Positions 1 to 9,383 of a stretch of DNA of 64,000 nucleotides are shown here, piece by piece (positions within the stretch are counted from its first letter, which is position 1; each line of letters starts with the position of its first letter). This stretch comes from Diplolepis rosae (taxonomy: Eukaryota; Arthropoda; Insecta; Hymenoptera; Diplolepididae), in assembly GCA_030998225.1 (NCBI GenBank), contig JAPYXD010000171.1, positions 1,860,001 through 1,924,000 of the forward strand, in the 5' to 3' direction. The position numbers and the translations under genes were made by a program. The notes beneath the pieces were generated by a model, which worked only from the letters and a program-made list of their open reading frames with translations, did not search any database and had not been told where the DNA came from.

Positions 1-1
1 A

Positions 2-649
2 TCTCGCGATACGATACCGTCTTTGAATGACTTAAAAATAAAGCTCATTGAAGAGGAAGCGAGACAGAACGATCGGGATGCAAAAGTGAACGACGATGTA
101 AGAAAAGGCGAGGCACTGTTTATAAAAGGACGTTTTGACCGTTCAAAACAGTCAATAGCGAGCTCAAGTGATAGCATGAAAACGAGCGATTATAAATTTA
201 GCAGGAAATGTTACAATTGCGGGAAAATCGGTCACGTAAGGCGCGTATGTGAATCAAACCCGAAAAATGATGTATCAAATATTGTGTGTGATGCGATGAC
301 TGCAATTGCTTGTAACACGGAAATTAGCGAAAAAGCGAAATCTTGGTACCTCGATAGCGGCGCGACTAGACACATGAGTAATAACAGGGAAAATTTTGCA
401 AACTTGGATAAAACTGAAAAATTGAAAGTGTATACTGCAGCAGACAATTTCATAAATTCAGAAGGCTCCGGTATTGTACATTTGCAAACGAAATCGACCA
501 AAAATGCTGCGAATTCTGTGAAATTAAAAAATGCTTTGTATGTTCCGGGTCTCCGAAATAATCAAAAGTATCAAAAGTCACAAATAATGATTATACGGTC
601 ACGTTTGCAAAAACTCATGCGACTGTCAATAGAAAAGATGGTTCGGTAG
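2..649 (+). pseudogene. Copia gag zinc knuckle plus protease segment
   Basis: The open frame is already running at the window edge, so the true start is upstream. A CCHC zinc knuckle (CYNCGKIGHVRRVC) at about 212-253 would bind RNA in the capsid. It is followed by the aspartic protease motif LDSGATRHM at about 350-376, where DSG is the catalytic triplet, and then by the conserved ALYVPGLRNN strand near 534-563. The copia order gag-protease is retained. The frame ends at a stop at 649 after a shift around 560-570, where the protease tail becomes unrelated sequence; the tail resumes in another frame (after about 650) before the integrase. Family assignment is certain. The broken frame makes it a relic. 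Confidence 0.9.
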
Positions 650-738
650 CTCTCACAGCGACAAAGCACGATGACCTCTACGTCGTAAATGATGGACAAA
701 ACTACGCCACGTTTTCATATGACAAGGTTGATGAGAAT

Positions 739-1879
739 TTGATTAAATGGCATCAAAGATACGGTCATCTGAATATTAATGATTTGCAAAAAATGAAAAA
801 TACTGAAATGGTTTACGGAATAACTTTTGCATCAAAAACAAATGAAATAGGTTGCGAAATTTGTGCGAAATGTAAAATTCAAGCTTTACCTTTCAAGCGA
901 TCAGAAACTCGTGAAACGCAAGTCCTAGGGTTGATACATTCGGACATTTGCGGTCCAATGAATACAGAATCGCTTGGTGGTGCCAAATATTTTGTAACAT
1001 TTATCGACGATTATTCCAGATTTACAGAAACGGCCATGCTCCGCAACCGATCTGATGCCCTGCAAGCATTCATGAATTTCAAAAAGAAGGTGGAAAGTGA
1101 AACTGGTCAGCGAATCAAAAAACTACGTACTGATAACGGAAAAGAATACCTGTCAAATGACTTTAACAAACTTCTTAAAGAGGATGGAGTTTCACGCCAG
1201 CTGACTGTTGAGTATACTCCTCAACAAAACGGAGTGGCTGAGCGAGCAAACCGCACCTTGGTAGAAATGGCTCGATGCATTATGTTAGAAGCTGATTTGC
1301 CAGAATCACTTTGGGCCGAGGCAGTAAATACTGCAACCTTCTTGAGAAATAGAAGCGCGAAAACCATACGTCGGCTTTCTGAGAACCATTGGCAGCAAAA
1401 CAATTGCACTAAACAAAGGTCAAAGAAGAAGAAAATTCAAACCAAAAGGAGATAGTTATGTATTGGTTGGATTCTTGAATGAAGCAAAATCTTATCGACT
1501 CTGGGAACAAGGAACCAAGACTGTCATCAAATCTCGTGATGTAAAGTTTTTCGAGAATATTAGAACTCAACCTATACCTGCGAAAGAAACAATCACTATG
1601 CCTCACCCCCTCACGAACACAGCTGATGATGAGCAACAAGGTCCCAATGAAGAGGATGATGGCGATTCCCAACCCAGTTCCACTAATAATTCGTCTGAGG
1701 AAGATCCTCAAGCCGAAGAACAGGCGGAAAATCAATCACGTCGAGGACCAGGTCGCCCAAAACTTGCAAAAACTGGCAAACCAGGCAGGCCAGCAAAAAT
1801 CTATTCACTCAAAAAACAATTATTCTTGGATCCTGAGTCAGCTTCTCAAATCTCGGAGCGAAACGACAAAGATTTGTGA
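739..1879 (+). pseudogene. Copia integrase, two frames with internal deletion
   Basis: The segment begins with the GAG-pre-integrase helix (IKWHQRYGHLN) and its HHCC zinc site (H of HQRYGH, C-x2-C in CEICAKC), then the DDE core. The first Asp is in LIHSDICGPM, the second in RTDNGKEY and the Glu follows in PQQNGVAERANRTL. The core then breaks off near 1405: the part after FLRNRSA is missing and the frame resumes at about 1440-1463 as YVLVGFLNEAKSYRLW. The following tail is acidic and then carries two AT-hook-like cores (GPGRPK, KPGRPAK) near 1748-1795, which in copia integrases form the basic chromatin-facing C-terminus. All catalytic residues survive, but the deletion and stop remove function. 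Confidence 0.9.
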
Positions 1880-1888
1880 CTAACCGCC

Positions 1889-3375
1889 ATGCAAGCAGAA
1901 CTCAATAATTTACATGAAAATGGAACGTGGATTCTTGTCCAGAGACCAACTGATAAAAGGGTATTAACGAACAGGTGGGTTCTGAAAACAAAAATGAATG
2001 AAGAAGGAGAAATAACAAAGTACAAAGCAAGACTAGTCGCCCGTGGACACGTACAAAAACAAGGAATTGACTTCGAAGAAGTCTTTGCACCAGTAGCAAG
2101 ATACGAAACAATCCGCACTTTACTCGCAGCATCAGCAAACGAAGAAATGCACGTACACCAGATGGACGTAGTTTCAGCTTATGTTCAAGGGGAGTTGACT
2201 GATGAAATCTACATGGAACAAGCCGAGATGTTCGAGGAGACTGGGCAGGAAGAAAAAATCTGTAAACTGCTTAAACCATTGTATGGCTTAAAACAATCGG
2301 GTCGTGAATGGTACAAAAAACTCGATAAGCACATGGGAGAAAGTGGAGGCAAGAATGATGCAGCAGGTCCATGCGTTTATGTATTTGACAGGGACCAGGA
2401 AAACCGAGTTATCGTTATTATTTACGTCGACGACATGCTACTGGCATCGAAAGATATTGAAAGGCTTGAACGTGTCAAGTCAAAATTGAAGTCAACGTTC
2501 AAAATGGTAGACCTTGGACCAGTGAGCAATATCCTAGGAATCAAAGTGGAACGAGATGGACCGACCGGAAGAATCCACCTTTCCCAGAAGAGATACGTTG
2601 AAGAACTACTCAAAAAGTTCAACATGAAAGATGTAAAAACGGTGACAACTCCAATCGAGCCAAATATGAAAATCACGAAAGCGATGCAGCCAACAACAGA
2701 TGATGAACGATGCAAGATGAAAACTCGACCTTACAGGGAATTAGTTGGTGGATTGATTTATTTATCGAACGCAACCCGCCCCGATATTGCCTTCGCTGCA
2801 AGCACATTGAGTCGTTTCTGTTCAGATCCTGGTGAAGAGCAAATGTTTTACGATACTTGAAAGCAACTTTGAATCATGGAATAACATATAGCAAAAATAA
2901 TGAAGGCATCAAAGCCTACTCAGACTCCGACTGGGCAGGAGATATCGTTGATCGTAGGTCGTGTTCGGGTAATGTCTTAATTTTCGTCTGGAAGTCCAAT
3001 CAGCTGGAAATCAATTAAGCAAGCATCGGTAGCTCTCTCAACCATGGAAGCAGAATATGCAGCACTTTCGGAAGTATTGCGTGAGATTGTTTATATAAAG
3101 CGACTTTTGTTGCATATGGGCTTCGAGAAATGTGTCAAGTCACCGATAAATGTATTTTGCGACAATCAAAGCGCTATTGAATTGTCAAAGAATGCTGTAT
3201 TTCATAAACGTACAAACATATAGATATCCGTCTTCATTACACACGAGAACTAGTCGAACAAAAAGAAATTGCTATTTATTACTTACAGACTGATTGTATG
3301 CCGGTCGATATCTTAACTAAACCTCTAACTAGATACAAACATGAACGATGCGTTGAAATGTTGAATTTGAAATAA
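1889..3375 (+). pseudogene. Copia reverse transcriptase and RNase H
   Basis: The frame 1889-2860 holds the copia RT: TNRWVLKTKMNE, KARLVARGHVQKQGIDF, the first catalytic Asp in QMDVVSAYVQG, the YGLKQSGREW thumb motif and the active site YVDDMLLASK at about 2425-2454. It stops at 2860 near the RT/RNase H junction, where the conserved RYLK helix is frame-shifted. RNase H then continues in pieces: AYSDSDWAGD near 2920, a shifted block with STMEAEYAALSE near 3042, CDNQSAIELSKN near 3160, and a last shifted block ending VDILTKPL and a stop at 3375. At least three separate disruptions are visible. The recognisable RNase H catalytic residues (D, E, D) are present but split among frames. Confidence 0.92.
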
Positions 3376-3439
3376 CCTAAAAGACAACGATATTTCTTTA
3401 ATTTGTCTTGAATTTTAGAGCACATGTGGATAGAGGGAG

Positions 3440-3687
3440 TGTGAGAAATAATAATTTTATTATATCGAGCAAGTGCTCTGTTTGAATTCAAACGGCGCCC
3501 TCTGGCGACTACTTTTTCTGTAAAACAGCTCAGCTGACTTTTGCGTTGCGCTGTACGACGTGTGTCTCGTACGATGCGTTCTACTTCTCAGTTTTACATT
3601 CTTTATCCTGTATAGTTTACTAAATAAACAATCAATTATACCTGAGATCGCCTTGTATTTCTCTTGTCCACGAGATAAAAGCTAACA
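3440..3687 (+). repeat. 3' LTR of the copia element
   Basis: A purine tract (TAGAGGGAG, 3431-3439) directly precedes TGTGAGAAATAA, and the segment ends AAAGCTAACA, giving the TG...CA ends expected of an LTR. It contains a poly(A) signal AATAAA near 3623. The right border is set by the terminal CA and is approximate because no second LTR is in the window for comparison. Confidence 0.75.
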
Positions 3688-3777
3688 CTGCGAATGTTCA
3701 CTGGGCCACTCTGCTGCTGTGCACTTTAAACTGAATCCTTAAATATTAATCTAGTATTAATTTCGCATATTTTCCAG

Positions 3778-3937
3778 GGTTTCGCTTTCATGGTTCTATT
3801 AAATCTTGGCAACCATCTGAAATCGAAAGTAACTTAGACCTAGATGAATCTTGGGAAGATGATTGTGAATCACTTTATAAAATGGAAGTTAATGCAGGAA
3901 ATATTGATTCCATTCCATGTGTAAAAGATAATGAAAG
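3778..3937 (+). CDS. Penultimate coding exon of an unrecognised host gene
   Basis: This is a 160-bp open segment with a good acceptor (TTTTCCAG at 3770-3777) and donor (AAAG/GTAAAT at 3934-3943). Only one frame is open, entering with two bases of a split codon and leaving with AG, which joins the C of the next exon to make Ser. The translation is acidic and hydrophilic (for example LDLDESWEDDCESLY, near the middle) with no domain I recognise. It continues in phase into 4728-4929. The upstream exons are outside the window or hidden behind the copia element, which ends 90 bp before this acceptor. The gene is real by splice and phase logic; its function is not assignable from these 53 codons. 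Confidence 0.7.
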
Positions 3938-4230
3938 GTAAATCGCTTTATATTTTAAACCTTAATTCTAAATTTACACTACCGTCCGATAGTATCAGAT
4001 CGCTAACCGTGCGAGCTATCATAAATTGAGACATATGTGTGTTAGCTCCTGATACGAGAGACATAAATTAAATTTTGATTTTTACAGAATTTTGTATCTC
4101 AACTTTAGGTTTTGGCTGGTCCTGACGGAATTCTCTACAAATATTCTCTAAAATAGTGGCTTTAATTTAAGTCATTAAGCATCGAAAAACCTTAACAGGT
4201 TCCTGAAATATTAATATTTTTAAATATTAA

Positions 4231-4430
4231 GGAATTTGAAAATCTTTCTGTGGAAAATAAGACGCTTTCGACTGCGCTTGGATTCGAGCCCAGGTCTTTC
4301 GATTGCCGGTCGGCTGCTCTAACCACTGAGCTACACAGGCGTCCGACATCTCCTTCTCCACAGGAAGATCTCCTTATAACGCCTAGTGGCTCAGCCTTGC
4401 GGCTATAAATGATTTGAAATTAATTAGTTG
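4231..4430 (-). repeat. tRNA-derived SINE-like repeat, copy 1
   Basis: On the minus strand 4340-4270 reads like a tRNA: a 7-bp acceptor arm with one mismatch, a D arm built on GCTC/GAGC with the A-box sequence TAGCTCAGTGGTTAGAGC, a partly paired anticodon arm and a T arm with the B box GGGCTCGAATCC. The same tRNA-like unit with about 40 bp of matching sequence on one side and about 60 on the other recurs at 41139-41330, so this is a dispersed SINE-type repeat and not a single tRNA gene. The anticodon loop lacks the conserved U33. It lies antisense in a host intron. Confidence 0.7.
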
Positions 4431-4612
4431 AGTTTGAAATTTTTGTCACTTTAATATTTGAATTCATTTGCATTTATTTGCGATATGAGTTTGAAATTGT
4501 CTACGAGGACACCTGTCGACAACGTATCCTATCTGATACGCGACTAGTGATCCTCCGATAATGTAGGCAGTGACAAAAATTTCAAACTCAACTAATTAAT
4601 TTGAAATCATTA
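4408..4612. mobile_element. Foldback element with 43-bp terminal inverted repeats
   Basis: Positions 4408-4450 are the reverse complement of 4570-4612 with one visible mismatch. The roughly 120 bp between them has no ORF. Size and structure fit a MITE or foldback element. It lies in the intron between the two host exons and touches the end of the SINE copy. Confidence 0.75.
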
Positions 4613-4727
4613 ATATTTTTGTGAGAGCGTACAGAATTCAAGCGACGTGCTTCGATCGCTTGGTTTGACTAGATATTATTTTCAACTGCTTTCTATTAAT
4701 AATTTTTATTTTTTTGTTTAAATAAAG

Positions 4728-4929
4728 CTATAAAGGAGACATAAGACCGCCGCGAGGTTACTCTGAAGCAATGATGGTGGAAACCTCTGAAGGAAATTCT
4801 ATAATGGAAGACTCTGGATCAATAATTAGTTCCATGGGAATGGGTCGAGGATCTGTAAAAGTCAATCAAGATAAATTGCTTGCCAAAATTGGTCTTGGCC
4901 GAGGAAAAACTATAAGAAATGATTTGTGA
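4728..4929 (+). CDS. Terminal coding exon of the same unrecognised gene
   Basis: The acceptor AATAAAG/CT precedes an open frame of 67 codons that joins 3778-3937 exactly in phase and ends at TGA 4927-4929. The C-terminus has a repeated glycine-arginine motif (SMGMGRGS and IGLGRGKTIRNDL-stop), reminiscent of RG-type tails of RNA-associated proteins, but that comparison is only a resemblance. The 790-bp intron before it has collected a SINE and a foldback element. A 3' UTR with AATAAA at 5163-5168 follows. I do not recognise the protein family. Confidence 0.7.
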
Positions 4930-5185
4930 CTGGATTAAAAACAACTTGAAGATTTAAGTATTTTTATTCAAAAGTTGTACTCTGAATACCCACGTACATT
5001 CCTGAATTATTTTTAAAATAGTTTGCAATTAAGTTCAATATAATTTTCAAATTCTAATCAAATTGAAATGTTAACTAAAATTAGGTCAAGGTAATAATTA
5101 AGCTTTATAAGTTAGATAAATGAGTAATTGACTGTGAAACAAATAATGCCAAAGGGACTTGAAATAAATATTTGTGTACAGTAAA
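4930..5185 (+). terminator. 3' UTR and poly(A) signal of the 3778-4929 gene
   Basis: AT-rich sequence after the TGA stop with no ORF. The canonical AATAAA lies at 5163-5168, followed by a T-rich run near 5186-5195 that could serve as the downstream element. Confidence 0.5.
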
Positions 5186-5734
5186 TGTTTTTTTCTATAT
5201 TAGTAATATTTAAAACTGACAAAGTAGTATTTTTCAGATTCTTTTGCGATTATAATTCAAAGACTTGTTGTTGTATTTTGTTCTCTATTTTTTTATGTAG
5301 ACACCGCCGAGACAACTCTGGTCCTCGAGAGATTATGAAGATCAAGAGGATCATTAGAAAAGTATGTATGGCGTATGGAGTCGCCAAGCCTTAAGACTGT
5401 TAAACTCTGCCACCGAATTCTTGCAGGTTCCACATTGATATTTAGTCGCCTGGCAGCATTGAATCGCATTATTGGCCCTTTTTAAATCTGAATGGCACAA
5501 AAAGCATTGACACGCATTCAATTTTGAAGGCACCTGACAGCATTAAATCGCATTGTCTTTGTATCATTTTTGATTCCGGTCAATGGTATTAAAAAGAATT
5601 GATTTGTATTAAGAAGTGAGTTGGATTGGAATGATGCAACTTGAATTCAGTCAATAACTAGTGCCGCGCACTTCAGGCAAACAAGTGTTCATGATTGTTT
5701 TACATTCTGAATGCCGTTCAATTTATTTCAATTC
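5186..5734. other. Intergenic stretch, no gene recognised
   Basis: No supported ORF. From about 5440 to 5570 there are loose repeats of GCATTGAATCGCATT-like and GACAGCATTAAATCGCATTG phrases that may be a decayed tandem repeat. Confidence 0.4.
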
Positions 5735-6257
5735 ACCTCTTTTTAGTGGGTACTGAATCAAATTTTCATTCAGAGCTTCCGCCTTGATTGAATCAACAAT
5801 ATTCTCGTAGTCAATAATTTCACATTTTACAGTCTTTAAATTTTTTTCCCTTTGGACAGATATTTTGGGCAATCCGGAAACTGAGCTGGCACAGAATCTT
5901 TTTTTAATCGCGGGATTCTATACTCAAACTGAAAAATGGAGTTCTTTCAAACATTTTTTCATATTTTTAATTGAATAAATAACATAAATATTTTAAAAAT
6001 AGGATTAGACTACTCTTACCTTCGCTATCACATTGCCAGTGGCATCTTTTGTTCCGATCTCCAAACTACATCATTAGGTAGAAAATGCTTGGCACAAACT
6101 ACTTGCCCGGATTTTAGCTGTATATCGTCTCTTTGAATGACTATTTGCCATGCTTTTAATTTTCGTTTATTTGGCGATACACTAAATTTAGCCAATTTTT
6201 TTAATTGCTGTTATAACCAACTGTACAATTGGGATCAATACACCGTGATCCACCCAT
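5735..6257 (-). pseudogene. THAP-domain gene remnant, two exons
   Basis: On the minus strand ATG at 6257-6255 opens a THAP zinc finger: MGGSRCIDPNC gives the first Cys pair, GYNS follows, then after a 1-base shift in an A run LAKFSVSPNKRKLKAWQ and the closing C-x2-H in VVCAKHFLPND. A second 1-base shift precedes EIGTKDATGNVIAK, which ends at a donor (AAG/GTAAGA, about 6020). An acceptor TTTTCAG at 5929-5930 resumes with IPRLKKDSVPAQFPDCPKYL, the proline-cysteine stretch that typically follows THAP fingers. THAP domains bind DNA and occur in P-element-type transposases and host regulators. The two frameshifts and a later stop indicate a dead copy. Confidence 0.7.
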
Positions 6258-7094
6258 GATATAATTAAATTTCCAATTTCAAATTAAGTAGGAGATAAAA
6301 TAGCTCAATTAACTAAACTAACATAATTTTGTGTCCGAAATATTTTTAAAAAACTTCAAAATCCTTACAATCCCATTGTCAAGAATGACAAAACTGGGAG
6401 TGATGGGGCAACTAGCGCCTCGCTGGAGATATTTGGAACTAATCAGCTTCGGACAATTATGGGGTCAAGTTCGAAGGCGAAAATGTAGAAGGATGCATAG
6501 AGCTGATATCACCGATAAGTGTGGTGTTTTCGCGATCGTGTGCAAAATGTTGGAATATTAATTGCATTCGAAATTTTTTTGCTCAAGTGACGTACGTGAT
6601 GGATGGAGCGATCTATGTGGCTAATCAGTGAGAATTCGGTTATCTCTGCTACCAGAGAGAATGGCCGCGCTCATTGATGGGGGTTATTTCCGAGCCGTGT
6701 TCGTGTAATGACCGTCCAATACGGTGCTTTATACTTATATTTTTAACATACATATATCTGATGGGCCACAATAAATAAATTTGCGTGGCGTATTGCTAGC
6801 AGGGCGCGGAGACAGAGTGTGTTCGCCCAATACATTGCAGCTTGACGACTTTGATCTGCAAAAGGCTGTGTTTGCAAGATTGAAATGGTCTAGGAGCTAT
6901 TACCGACTAGAGTTTGAAAATTCCTGGTGTGTTCTTGTCTGACCTATAGCGCCCTCTTTTCTTAGAAAAACATGGCGTTGTAGGCTAGAAAAAGACACAT
7001 CGGGAATTTTAGAACTCTATTACCGACCTTAACAAAAAACTGGACGTCCGCATTAGAAAATTCTTTGGAAATTATTGTCAAAAGGTTGATACAG
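6258..7094. other. Non-coding stretch
   Basis: The open frame at 6331-6561 has no recognisable domain, and I see no splice-bounded exon. GC content is patchy around 6590-6860. Confidence 0.35.
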
Positions 7095-7260
7095 TGAGGG
7101 CGCAGTTCCATAACGAAGAGAATAGGATAATAGAGGAATAGGGGAACAGGATTGAACTAATGAGATGGTCGCCTCAGTCTGTTCGATAATTTCGTTGGTT
7201 GAATCCTGTTCTCATATTCCTCTACTATCTCATTCCCCTCGACATGGGACTGTGCCCTGA
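7095..7260. mobile_element. MITE with ~65-bp inverted ends (family B, copy 1)
   Basis: TGAGGGCGCAG at the left pairs with CTGTGCCCTGA at the right, and the inverted match continues inward for about 65 bp through AATAGAGGAATA and GAACAGGATTGAA. A second, left-truncated copy is at 44403-44540. No ORF. Confidence 0.7.
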
Positions 7261-8045
7261 AAGTTATCGGTGTCCTCAATTTCTATAAAAGTGCAAAAAT
7301 ATTTGACTTGATAATTTTATTCTTTCTATAATTTTAATTGCAGAAAACTTCTTCATATTTTATTTTATATTAATATAATTTCTTTACTACAGAATCTACT
7401 AATGTGGAAGTTGAAAATATGAGTTCCACATAAAAATGCGATGACTCGAAAGCCGACCAACAATTATTAAGCACCATCATAAGAATGTGCGCAAAAGTTC
7501 CTCTGCAGAATCAGACACTAGGAAGGTAAAACTAGAATAATTCCACTTGTATAAGATTCAGTTTAATAAAAAAGAAGGCTTATTTCTTCTTTAACTGAAA
7601 AGTTTTAAATGTTCGTCCAAACAATAAAGGTTATATGTTTTGCATCATTAAGGTCAAAAATATTTAAATTTTTATTAATTTGATATTTTACGTTTAAAGC
7701 TAAAATCTGCCTAATAATTGAGGAATCTTTTTATTTTAAACTCCATTAATCTGGATTTTTAAATTTATATATTCAGTATAAAATGACTAATTTTAGAATT
7801 AAATAATGCATGATCGATATGAACAATTTTCATCTAAGAAATACTTGATACACAAAAAAATTGACTTTTTATGCCTTGTTTTATAATCAGTTATTATCGA
7901 CAATAACTTTCTTGGACTATCTATTTATTCCAAATGGGTTACAAATAACCTGATAACAAGAAGGGGTTTTCGTTATTTGTACATATATATCTGTACATTC
8001 CCAGATGAAAATATCTCAAGCGAATTTCGTGTGGAATTACACTTA
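7261..8045. other. AT-rich intergenic stretch
   Basis: No ORF of note, no splice-bounded exon and no repeat I could pair within the window. Confidence 0.35.
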
Positions 8046-8155
8046 GATAGTCAAAAATTAAAATGACATATTCACCATGGTACGTCCACAAGTAATAATT
8101 GTACTTGCGGGCGTACCATGTTGATTTTGTAATTTAAATTTAAATTTTTAACTAT
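8046..8155. repeat. Small hairpin (about 20-bp central stem)
   Basis: CATGGTACGTCCACAAGTA at 8076-8094 pairs with TACTTGCGGGCGTACCATG at 8102-8120 with a short AT loop. Weaker pairing continues outward (ATAGTCAAAAATT against AATTTTTAACTAT). It could be a MITE core or a transcribed hairpin. Confidence 0.5.
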
Positions 8156-8574
8156 TGAAGTATTTTAAATGTAAATTATTGAATTTAGCCTGATAATATA
8201 GGCGAACCAAGCCAACGAAACGTTGCTTATGACTGATTAAAGATGAGTGTTTTTTGGCGAGAAAGGTATCGAAGACATCCATCTAGTGGTCAAATATGTG
8301 TACTAATTTTTTCGGCGGGTTTTTCAAATTCTCTCTAAAGTCTTAAAAATGAAGTATCGACATAAAAGTGGATTTTACTTGTCCAATAAATAATAAAAAT
8401 TACTATCCGTGAAATAATTTATAACGATAATAATTATTTGGTTAAAAAATGCAGTTTGTAGTCGATTATTTGTAGTCGACTAGAAACCGTACATTCTGAA
8501 TTTGAAGCATGGGCGCTCGCGAGGCAGAAGCCGCGCGCAAGGAGTATTATATATCTCCACTAATTTCTTTTGCC

Positions 8575-9006
8575 CCACTTTCGACCATGGCTCATTTTGA
8601 ATGGAAAAAATCAAGCTTTTTTTTAAACATAATTTTGGAAAGAAAATTAACGGCCGCACTTGGAGAAAAACTCAAAAATATGTTTAAAATTAAAAAATAA
8701 AGCTCAAATAATTTTTTAAATCTAAAACCATTGCCTTCAACGTAAAGCTGATAAAAAAACGTTTCTAAGACCTCCTTAAAAAAATCACTTTGGATAACTT
8801 TTGTAGAAGTTATGATTAATTAAGTATCAGCGTGCGCGGTAAAAGGTTGAAAATTCGAGCCCCTGTATACTGACAACCCGTCGTACTAGAGACGTTCTCT
8901 TAGGGGAATTAAAAGAGGTTCACTAGGACAATAATTTCGCGGACTTTCAAGGAAATCGGAGACAAAAAGTTTTTAGGCGGGTACACTTGACTAATTTTGC
9001 CCCATA
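8575..9006 (+). repeat. Partial copy of the GCCCCATAT-ended palindromic element
   Basis: About 430 bp, from CCCCACTTTCGACCATGG through AAACGTTTCTAAGACCTCC to GGTACACTTGACTAATTTTG and GCCCCATATG, matches one arm of the large palindrome at 31442-32820. The opposite arm is absent here. The short open frame near 8509-8700 lies partly in this repeat and is not a gene. Confidence 0.8.
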
Positions 9007-9383
9007 TGTGAACATGCTTCAAAGCCATTTTCGGGTATATAATGTTATTTTATTCTGACATAAGACAAAAAATCTAATTTTTACTTTGGAATAAATTATA
9101 AAGCACAAAAATAAAGACATATACCAAGTTGTAAAAGTATAACGAATCTACCAATAGTTTTAACAATACATCCTTTGAACCCAACAGTGCCCTGTATTTG
9201 GAGAAGGACCCATATATGATTATTATTATTATAATTATTACTAATATTAGTTTCATCTGAATTATGCAATTGTTTTTATTGTTAATATTATTGTTATCAT
9301 CATTGACTATAATATTGAATTATAACAATTATTAAATTGTCAAATTAAATTAGCATTAGTGGGTTAATTCTTCTCGATTCAAA
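9007..9383. other. AT-rich spacer
   Basis: Contains ATT-rich low-complexity sequence around 9215-9250. No gene seen. Confidence 0.4.

Larger units (their letters stand above)
1..3687 (+). mobile_element. Ty1/copia LTR retrotransposon, 5' end outside the window, decayed
   Basis: A single pol-type reading order runs left to right: zinc knuckle, protease, GAG-pre-integrase, integrase core, reverse transcriptase, RNase H, polypurine tract, LTR. This order (integrase before reverse transcriptase) defines Ty1/copia elements. The coding line is broken at about 650-738, 1405-1463, 1879-1889, 2850, about 2985 and about 3222 by frameshifts, stops and deletions, so it cannot encode an intact polyprotein. 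The 5' LTR and gag start lie outside the window, so the target duplication cannot be tested. It sits just upstream of a plus-strand host exon at 3778, that is, in the preceding intron of that gene and in the same orientation. Confidence 0.95.

Noticed and set aside
4270..4340. Minus-strand tRNA gene
   Set aside because: A and B boxes are present, but the anticodon arm pairs poorly, U33 is missing, and the unit recurs at 41175-41246 with matching flanks. A SINE explains it better.
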